Under the pieces are notes generated by a model. That model had not been told where the DNA came from and searched no databases. It saw nothing but the letters and a program-made list of their open reading frames with translations. This document shows, piece by piece, positions 55,394 through 64,000 of a DNA stretch of 64,000 bases; within the stretch, counting starts at the first letter, position 1, and every line of letters starts with the position of its first letter. The stretch is taken from the NCBI RefSeq assembly GCF_019649055.1, contig NW_026570266.1, positions 434,001 through 498,000 of the forward strand, read 5' to 3'. Source of the DNA: Paramacrobiotus metropolitanus (lineage: Eukaryota > Tardigrada > Eutardigrada > Parachela > Macrobiotidae). The position numbers and the translations under genes are program-made.

Positions 55394-58300
55394 ATGTTTA
55401 TCCTGGATGATTTACAGGATGAGGCGGAAGATCTGCTGGATAATCGCTCCTGGGACCGGTACGATCAAACAAAATTTTGTACTGATTTTAGCATCTAATT
55501 TTTATTTAAAATTATTTTTGGAAATTTATCTACTGGTTGAAGTCTATTTCGCCGATAAAATTTTTACAAGCTTTGAATGTAAGCGTAAATGTCTTTCTAT
55601 GATTGCCTTACAACGAATTTACAGGAAGTTTTCTGTTTATTTAAAACAAGCCTTTGTCGAATGCCGTGGACAAAGACCAGCTAATTTAGGCGGGAAATCG
55701 TAAGCCGGCTCGTGTAGTTCTTAAAATCGAATTTTTGTTATATCAGATCCACAGCGTCTTTCATGAACCCTTGTCGCAGTAAAACACAACTTGGAATTTA
55801 GAAGATCTTCATTTATACATAATAAAATACCAGTTTAAAACAACTGTCGGTTAATTGGCAAGTACAGCATTTATTGATGACGGTCAGCATGAGAATATTG
55901 TTGCAGGTCGACGCGGTCCCAGAGCAAGCAGCGCCGTGACCTGATCAACCGGGAGATCAACCATCTGCGCGAGCTCCTCCCCTTTCCCCAGGACGTCCGG
56001 CACCGTCTCTCCCAACTGCAGCTGATGGCCTGTATTTGTGTGTACCTGCGCAAGACCAGTTTCTTCGCTTACTGTACGTCGTTGTTGCGCTTATTTCCGA
56101 TACAAACTGCTATTAACTGACCATTTAATTTTTATGCAGCTCTAAACGCGGCGCAACGCCTGAATGCGGCCAGGCGATTACTGACGTATTCCAATCAGCA
56201 GTTGCCCAGTTTGGACATTCCTTTAGCGACGGATTTTAGCAAAGTAAACAAAGTTTAGTAAAGTTTAGTATATTATAAACATTTATTTTCATAAAAACCG
56301 AGAACCTTTTGTCGGTAAATACAGTGTTAGATTAACTACATGTAAATGTATTAGCAATTTTACGTAATACGTAAATAATAACCGAACGAATTTATTTTTG
56401 AATAAACCCAGTTTTATGAATTCCATTTTTCCTTGTCTTTATAATAAAATTGGCAGATCATAAATAATCAATAAAAGCAGAAACTTAAAACTGTAAAGTG
56501 GCACCAGAACGCTTATTAGATTATGTAACCTATTTTTTATTAGAATATTATTTTAATATTTGTACTGATTTTACCTACAGTTCTTAAAATGTACGTAGAC
56601 TGGTGATTAACTTTCGAATTTGTTTATTTTAATTTGCTTATTTGCAGGCGCTGAAATGCTCTGTATTATTGTGTGGTCAAGACGGGAAAATTCTCTTCAT
56701 TAGCGACAACGCTGCCGACACAATGGGCCAGAACATGGTAAGGCATCAGTGATCGCCAGATTCGCAACAAAATAGCGGCCTTTCTCCGATCGGTTGCATC
56801 ATCCGACGTCTGTCTGTCAATCAGCGCGCATCACTCGACCTTGATTAACCGCGCATTTATACGACCAACAGCCCTACACAGCAGCGTCTAGCGTAATAAT
56901 GCAGGCGCGTAGTAGTTCCGGTTGCGGGTGAAAAGAAGACAGAGAACAGATAGAGAAGAGCGCGCGAGATGCTGCAAAACAGACAGACACAGCTGTAGCG
57001 AAACGGAACGCCACTGTTTTCTTCTTGAACACACTGGCTGGCATTGTACGTACGCTGCAGTGCTGATTGGTGCAATCAGCAATTAGCCGGTGTGTGTCAG
57101 CTGTGGGTTAGTGGGTCTCGGTCAGAAAGGAGAACTTGAGAGTGAGAGAGCAGGCGGAGGCGGACAGATATCCGATTCTTTAAGAGACAAATGAGACAAC
57201 ACATCAATGCCAAACCGCTGATGCGCATTACGGCTGAGAGGAGAAAAAATGATATGTATTAAGTGATTTTTCTTTTGGCCGGTGAACTAGAAACTTGAGA
57301 AAATGATGATCGCTCGGACGGACGCTGAGATGCGAGTTCCGATTACGCAACCGTTTTTTTTCATAATTACGTAACCGGTGAACTTGACAAAATCATCCAG
57401 AAGAAAACCGAGTTCAATTATTTAATTTAGCACTTGCAATTTTTGTAAAACTCTGCCTTTGAAATTGTTTTAACTTCAAAGTAGTAATTTGTGTCAAAAA
57501 GAAAAGTAATTCTTGGAACGCTCACAATTTTCCTAACTTAAAAAATATTACCGATTTAACCAAATTGATTAGCCCAATTTCGAATACAAATATCAGGTCT
57601 GCTTTGAATTCAGTAGCTTTAATAAAATTCGAGGAAATATCATACTGACTGATTTTTTAATTTATAACTGCACTGCAACATCAGTTATTAATTTCTTAAT
57701 AGGAAGATTTACTATCGCATGGCGACACGCTCTACGATCTGATTGATCGCGCTGACCATTCATCCTTAAAGCAGCACCTCGACCCGGAGCGTTCCCGTTC
57801 AACGCCGCTGCAGTATAATCCCGCGTTTCCTCTAGTCAATACCGGCTTCGACTACAACCAGGAACGGACTTTCGTTTGTCGTATCAATTCCCCGCGGAAT
57901 ATGCGGCGTCAAGGACGCTTCGCCGAACAAAAGGTTGGCTTGACTTTACATTTGGATAAAAGTTGAATGCCCGGATTCTCTTGTGTGCACAAATTTAACA
58001 GATTTAATGGAGGAATTAACAAACTCAGGACTTTTAAATCAACTCACAGATTCGAAGGAATAAGTAATTTCTTTCACGTATATCTATAATGACGACGCTT
58101 TAGAAGAAGCCACGATAAGGCGTGCGTATACTGGTTAACTGCCGGTTAGCGTAGTGCAATGGCTACTCGCCATCTCGGAGACAAATTCTCTCAATGACTG
58201 CGTCAAAATTAAAAGTGATTTCGATTTTGTAAGATGAAACAGTTAAAAGTTTTTTTTAAAATGCGGAAATATCGCGTAGTTCTATATTTATGGATTAACT

Positions 58301-60380
58301 AACTCAGGTAGGCAAAATTTTCGATGATGAATTAGTGTACAAAATGAAATTACTTTTGTGTCATTGCGCCCCGTGCTCTGTCTTTCGTAATTTCAGCTGC
58401 TCCAAATAAAGTTTTGAAAGGTCGAATCGTACTGGACTACTGGCCACAATATACTGGCACAACAGCCTATACATAATTTTTTTACAGACTTTTACCACGT
58501 CCTCCAAGCTGGTCATCATATCCGGCAACTTCCTGCCGCTTCCCCACATCCGGCAACCACTGGACCTCCTGGCGCCCCGCCCCTTGGAGGGTCGTTCTCT
58601 ACTAGCCACGGTGGATGCCCTGTTAACCGCGGAGAACCGAGAGAGCTTTATTAACGGCATCGGGGTGGGAAGGACGTTCAGTACGCTGCACCAGCTGGAT
58701 ATGAAGGTCATCGGGGCCAATCGACTGTAAGTTGGTACGTTCCGCGGCTCCTGACACTTTGTCCTCATAAAATGCGATGTAGAACGAAGGAGCATCTGGG
58801 ATACGGATACCGCCGGCTTCTGGGCATGTCATGGTACCAACTGCTGCACTGGGACGATATGCACAGCGCCCACGCAGCGCATCAATTAGGTAACCGTTTA
58901 AATAGACACCAACGCATGCAAGTTAACGTAAGCGTTACTACAGCGGTACCGTATTACCAGAAAATTAAACGGCAGTAATAAACGTTATACCGGGCATTAA
59001 AGAAACATTAGTTCGTAATAATTATATCGCAGCAGCGAAGGTAATTTCACTTTTTGGGCTCGGCGTATTTGTTTTGTTTAATTTCGTTTATTACAGTGTG
59101 CAGCATGGATGATATCCAGAGCCATTCCGCCATGCTGCTTGTACGCATCCTCAGTCAGTCAGGAAAATGGATCTGGTGTCATGCAGTGCTGCAGCTCCTT
59201 AATGATCGCAGTATCCAGTTGAGTGCAATGACTAATAAAAAGCAACTGCCGGTGCCAGACACTATTGGTTTCAACCTCGAGAACACCGATCAGCTGGGGA
59301 AAAATCCTGAAAAAGCCGACGATGAAGAGAAAGAGACAGTGGTGTGCAATCGTATTCTCTGCACTTACCAAATGTTAAGGTATGGACAGCTCAATATATT
59401 TTAAATTTGTAGGATAACTGTATCAGCATCTATGTTTCACCTTAAAAACCCGAAAGGTAACGATGTAAAAAAACGGATTGCCGTTAAAATAAGCTTTCTC
59501 TGTACAACGAGGCTGCGAATTTAAATGGCTATTTAATAGGACCAACCCTCGTTCATTAATAAAAAATACTAGGCAAGTTGGATAAAAAAACGTTTGAATT
59601 TACAGCGAAAAAGAGCGGCGCGTACTCCAACAAAATCCGTGGATCTACGAAACCGACGCCATTGGGAAAGACCTCCACGAACCCATCCGCCCGGTAAAAC
59701 CCGAAATAAAATCGTCCGTCCTCCACGACATACCATCCAACACCCCCAAATCTAAAAAATCAAAGGATAAACCCAAACCCGTGAAGCGGAAGAGCAAGGA
59801 CCTACCGAATAAGCCCCCACCGCGGAAGCGCAGCCGTCCCAGCGTCCCCTCCCCTATCCCGATTTCCCCCATCAGCAACCAGGAAAACTGCGACACCCCG
59901 CCCAACCATCCGCTCCAATGGGAGGAGAACGGAAACCTGTCGTATTTAAATTATTTATTCCAATCGTCGACGTACACGCCGGAAAGCCAAGCAGCGCATT
60001 CGGAATCGTCGGGGTCCGCCGATGTGGAGCCGCTAATTAAGTTGCAGTTTGATGATTTTCTGGATAATACGAATTTCCTCGGTGCTACCGAGACGCTGGT
60101 GCCGCAGTTGTCGGATTCCGATTGGAATTATTTGGAGAATATTTTAACGGGGAATTTGAATGGTTTCCATAGACCGCGAGCAGAGGATGCGTGTCACCAC
60201 GGTGGGCGGAGCGAGTGGAGCGGATCGGTGTCGGAATGCTCGGATCATCGGAACGAAGCGCTAGATTTACTGAAACTGGACGTCAAGAGCGAGAGCGATA
60301 AAGAAATACTGCTGTACGAATATGATCAGACAAACTGTTTTCTGCATACCGGTTCGTTGTATCATTTAGATGCAGCGTAG
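55394..60380 (+). CDS. dys: dysfusion/NPAS4 homologue, bHLH-PAS transcription factor, 9 exons
   Basis: Exons 55394-55458, 55907-56073, 56140-56243, 56648-56737, 57703-57933, 58488-58726, 58783-58889, 59097-59379 and 59606-60380 total 2061 bases, 686 residues. The exon 1-2 joint gives R-STRSQSKQRRDLINREINHLRELLPFPQDVRHRLSQLQLMACICVYLRK, the diagnostic basic helix-loop-helix of this subfamily. PAS-A follows (CSVLLCGQDGKILFISDNAADTMGQNM, DTLYDLIDRADHSSLKQHL, then CRINSPRNMRRQGRF). PAS-B has LGYGYRRLLGMSWYQLLHWDD and GKWIWCHAV. The last exon is Pro/Lys/Ser-rich with an acidic activation-like end. The fly orthologue partners Tango/ARNT in tracheal fusion and tarsal joints; the vertebrate one is activity-induced in neurons. 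Exon 1 is supported by phase and the R-S-T joint; its start is the first in-frame ATG. The exon 5 donor (GTTGGC) is weak. Confidence 0.88.
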
Positions 60381-62402
60381 CATGAAAATTTCGCGAAATG
60401 AATATCGCTAGTGCTAATGTTGAAACAGCAGTCATTACGACGCCTTTATTACGCTGACATTTTTATAAATTCTACGGTCTCTCTGTTTAAATAACAGCGC
60501 TGTAATACTGTAAGTATGCATTAAATCAGTTGAAGACATAACATAATGTAATAACATAACATAATGTAATATTATGTAGAGATACTTGTATACTAAATAT
60601 TACTATTAGTAAAGATACTCGTATACTTAGTAGTTGGTACTCATAATTATTGTTAATTGAAATTTATTATTTTGCGGCATCATACTTTCACAGTAGGTCA
60701 ACAAGACTACGTCTTATTTTGTATTGCTATTCATTTTGCTATGCATGCCAATCGCAAGAAATCCAGATAGCATAACTTCACATATTATTGCTGTGGTGTT
60801 TCACAATTTGGTTTTACTTCTTTGCGGCTCAACAGTAAAAAAGCTTCCTTCGCTCTGACTTCGCCCGTACTGAATGAATTCCGTCGTTTTGTATTTCTTC
60901 CCTGTACCATTGTTTAACAATCTTCCTACGCACAGCTCAAAACGCAAAAATATGTGGGACTGTTGACCCAAACGCTGCCAGGGAGTGTGATTAATTCCGA
61001 ATTTCTTACTGCTCTATCCTGCATTCGTCCATATTGAGAACGTTGGTACGTGCTGCATCGGTAAGCTCACTACATAACAAGGTAAGCATCGTGCTTTGGT
61101 TGCGGGTTCTGTTCGTATTCAAAGTCGATCGGCACAGTGCGTCTGCCTTCACTGGATATAAGGACGATTTCATATCATTCCAAAAAATAGTCCCATTATT
61201 TTTTGATGCGTACATAGTATTCTCGCGAATTCGGTCGGTATGCGTTCGTGTTCTGCCCACCTTATCCGCTCCGTATCCATTAAGCGTCTCTCTGCAAAGA
61301 TCCCTGTATTCCACCGGTATTCTTACTAAGAAAACAGGTTAACATGGAGGAATACCGATGGATACAGGCAGACACGATGATGAATACCGTTGGAAGACGC
61401 GGGAAATACTATGAATGCGTTTCGACAAATAATTGGTCGAATTGTTGAAGTGGTACGTAATGAGCATTAGGTATTCACTGCGCGCGTTCGTGCGACGGGC
61501 GGCGGTGTCCCGATCAAAATTGTTCACTGACCACCTAATAACGCGTGGGAATACTGTTGTTGAGACCGCTTTTTGTTGAGTAATACTTGTCGGGTATTGC
61601 GCTCGTATGTAAATGGTAAGCAGTCATTTTGTGTTGGTCATCGCCTTCCACCTTATCCATAAAGTTTTATTCCTAATGATTACTGGTGCTTGCAGCTTTA
61701 CGGTTTTTTTTTGTTTTATAAAATACACGAGAGAAGTCGGTTTCGTGCCGTGTGCCATTACTGTCATGTGTTTGCTCGGAAACTGAGCACCGAAACCGGT
61801 AGACGAGAATGAAAAATAAGTTTGCCTTGCGGCGTAGTTCCGCTTTCATGACGAAAGTTCCAAACGCCGCTCAATCTCCATTAGAATAATTATTCGCGTA
61901 GCATAATGTGCATTGTGCTACCGCTGCTGAAAATGATATCATTCACTGGCTGATGAAACTAGCAGTCTAGAAGCGTCATGCGCCGTATTGTGAGCTTCGT
62001 TCGGCGATTTTCAACCGTGCCACGTTCAAAAGTCTACCATGTGCGCGAATCGCTGTCGTTCACGTTAACGCAACTACTGTTGCTTGACTGTTGCGGCTTT
62101 CGGTACATTTTGTTCTGAGCAACTCTATGCATTATTTTTTGCAACGGCAGTAGAACGGTTACCGTAATTCGTACGCTGATTCCACCGCTTATTCGTACGT
62201 TACCAACGATAAAACGAACGCTCCGTGTGCTGCCAGGTACGGCGCAATTATTTAAAAAGAGCGAGTCGTATGGTTTTGGCATTCATAAGCGCTAAAACCA
62301 TTCATCCCGGTTGATATCATAGTGCGGCGTAAAGATAACTGAACGGTGCTAGAGAAATTCTCCTGTATCGGTAGTGTCAAGTTCTCTATCTTATATACTA
62401 GC
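60381..62402. other. Intergenic between dysfusion and the TMEM151-like gene
   Basis: AT-rich spacer. An 18-base unit (CATAACATAATGTAATAA) is tandemly repeated at 60537-60572. No supported gene; the open frames at 61.0-61.5 kb do not look coding. Confidence 0.5.
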
Positions 62403-63881
62403 ACGATGGACCTTAAGATCAATATGGAATCCCCATCTTTTGATGCAAAGGACGAACATCTAACTGCTACACCAGTGCACGGTAACATAGCCAACATTCG
62501 CTTTAAGAAATGGAAGGAATCCCTCCAGAGGTTACTCGAACGGTTAAGGAATATTATTGTTGGCCAACTGGAAAAGTGTCGCCGGCTTGGTGTGGGTGCT
62601 GCCACCTTCTGGTCTACCTGCGGAATTTATTCCTGAGACTTTTCCGCAGACCGATGATGCTGACCTGGAGGGATATTAGCATTAGACTTTTTTTCTGTGC
62701 GTGGTACGCAGGTTTCACTTACTTGGCAATATATCTGGCACACAAGCGTGACAAGCATGACGACAGCTCTCTGATTGTAATTTTGGCGTTGGTTTCTCCT
62801 TACTTGTTTTACGTGGGGTTCATTCTGTGCAACTCACCCACCACAGTCCTCGACGTTCTTCAGGATTTCGTGGTTGTATCACCTTCTTAGTTGTACGCAA
62901 ATATCGAGAAGGCTCGCTCAGGTACATCTTATTGTGAAAAAATAAATTCGGGCCGAAACAATTGAGAGGCTTCGTATTAGCGGTTACTGTGGTGCCAAGT
63001 CGAAACAGCACCCGCCCGTACAGTGAGTTACATGCTAAACGGATACGACTCACTGTAAAAAAAAGTTCTGTTTCGACTTGGCACCACAGTACTATTTATT
63101 GCCGATATCAACAAGCTTAAATTGCTATACACTCTGTAATTAATGTTAACTGATTTTCATTGTTTTTTAACAGGAAGAACAAAACTGATATTGAGCCCCG
63201 TATAAAAATTGCTTGCGTTTCGACACTTTGATCTGTGTGAATATCGATAGACCTTACGGTTTTAAATGACACTGTACTTACTGCAATAATTCGACTTGCT
63301 GCGTATTCTAACGTCGAAAAAAAGCGTGCATGAGTATTCGCTTATTTCAATATTTATCAATTTCAGGCCAGCCTTGGCTCGGCTGGGAGATGGATTGCCA
63401 CCATACGGTAAACGACGGAACCGAATATGGGTTAATTTGTACGACATGGAGCGGTAAAGAGGAATTCAAATGTGTTGATGTTAAGGAGATATCCGCTTCG
63501 CGGCTTCCAAGCATCGATGAACTCAACACCCTAAAGGTTACCTTAATTCAAATGTCGAAGACATTCATCTTTGCCGATAGCATAACGGGGAAAGAGTTCC
63601 AAAGGAAGAAACAAAACTTCCAAGAAGCCAACCGCTGCCGCGATGAAAATTATAACTTAAAAACCATTTTTAATCTTCCCGGATTCCAGGAGACAATGAT
63701 AGTTTCAACGGATACTACGTTAACTCGACCGTTCTTTTTCCGCAGCTGGTTGTATGTTTTAGCAGTTTTCTTGTTTCTGGATATGCCTTATCTGTACATC
63801 TGCAGTCTGTACTGGTCCAAAATTGTTAGGTACAGCTTCATAATACAGTTTGGGAAGCCGCTGGACATGCCGGCTCAATAA
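62403..63881 (+). CDS. Multi-pass membrane protein resembling TMEM151 (exon structure incomplete)
   Basis: Two blocks are clear. Block 1 (frame from 62510 to about 62880) has two membrane segments: ISIRLFFCAWYAGFTYLAIYL and SLIVILALVSPYLFYVGFILC. Block 2 starts after an acceptor (ATTTCAG) at 63367 with QPWLGWEMDCHHTVNDGTEYG, runs through DVKEISASRL, SKTFIFADSITGKEFQRKKQNF and FQETMIV, then a membrane pair (SWLYVLAVFLFLDMPYLYICSLYW) and ends at 63881. The order (TM pair, P-W-x-x-W...YG, DVSK-like, SK-x-F-x-FA, TM pair, Y-x-x-x-FGK) follows TMEM151 proteins. The blocks are out of phase, so a small exon (perhaps near 63174) is missing. An ATG at 62403 in another frame is an alternative start. 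The role of TMEM151 proteins is poorly known. Confidence 0.5.
62987..63089. mobile_element. TA-flanked MITE, 103 bases
   Basis: A perfect 22-base terminal inverted repeat (CTGTGGTGCCAAGTCGAAAC... at 62987-63008, complement at 63068-63089) is flanked by TA (62985-62986 and 63090-63091). Inside is a second dyad (TACAGTGAGT / ACTCACTGTA, 63019-63028 and 63048-63057). This is a Tc1/mariner-type miniature element, apparently in an intron of the TMEM151-like gene. Confidence 0.85.
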
Positions 63882-64000
63882 TCTCCGACGGCGACCGTCG
63901 CTTATTGTGCCAAACTTGGTTACTAATTTGTTGCCGGCAGTTGTTCTTTTTGAATTAAACGCGAATAGAAAACTGTTCTATGACTGATAATTAATTCAAA
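63882..64000. other. 3' flank of the TMEM151-like gene
   Basis: The last 119 bases hold no complete feature. A poly(A) signal is not obvious before the window ends. Confidence 0.4.

Overview
The window is animal genomic DNA, not prokaryotic. Genes are interrupted by GT-AG introns, intergenic DNA is AT-rich, and several transposon classes are present. The host genes point to an ecdysozoan: two proteins with peritrophin-type (CBM14) chitin-binding domains, a dysfusion/NPAS4-type bHLH-PAS gene, a SMIM15 gene, and an F-box protein whose N-terminal half resembles a family I associate from memory with eutardigrades (Hypsibius/Ramazzottius). Tardigrade is my best guess; only 'ecdysozoan-like metazoan' is well supported. 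Exon structures below were assembled by hand from splice-site consensus, reading phase and domain continuity. Most exon sets sum to a multiple of three and join across conserved motifs.

Region 1 (1 to about 11.35 kb) is the 3' part of a large Ty3/gypsy-type LTR retrotransposon that runs off the left edge. It has an acidic ORF and a pol (RT, RNase H, integrase with an AT-hook tail) broken by several single-base shifts. An unrecognised three-ORF block follows pol. Next is about 2.8 kb of non-coding DNA saturated with CGAC/GTCG-stem hairpins, including five consecutive hairpins with one loop and different paired stems. A candidate 3' LTR closes the element.

Region 2 (11.7 to 24.6 kb) holds two decayed non-LTR retrotransposons on the minus strand. 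One has a C-terminal restriction-like endonuclease domain, the other an APE-type endonuclease. They lie in and beside a segmental duplication carrying an F-box gene with a beta-barrel-like N-terminus (intact copy 19.9-22.06 kb, remnant 14.4-15.0 kb) and a PIN-domain gene (23.8-24.6 kb).

Region 3 (25.9 to 38.5 kb) starts with a three-exon secreted protein with a C2-like sandwich. A minus-strand cluster of three related secreted proteins follows (27.5, 29.1-32.7 and 37.0-38.5 kb). The first copy has a stop codon. The second carries a complete pogo-type DNA transposon in its first intron. The third carries a small TA-flanked foldback element in the same intron. A 5'-truncated second copy of the restriction-endonuclease LINE sits at about 35-36 kb inside a possible hAT-like element.

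Region 4 (40.5 to 45.9 kb, plus strand) holds two neighbouring chitin-binding genes. Each has one six-cysteine CBM14 domain cut by three introns of the same phases (1, 2, 1), with long low-complexity flanks. They are probably extracellular matrix or cuticle proteins.

Region 5 (46.9 to 64 kb, plus strand) holds SMIM15 (three exons), a gene-poor 6.4-kb stretch, a nine-exon dysfusion/NPAS4 homologue (55.4-60.4 kb), and a partly resolved multi-pass membrane gene resembling TMEM151 (62.4-63.9 kb).
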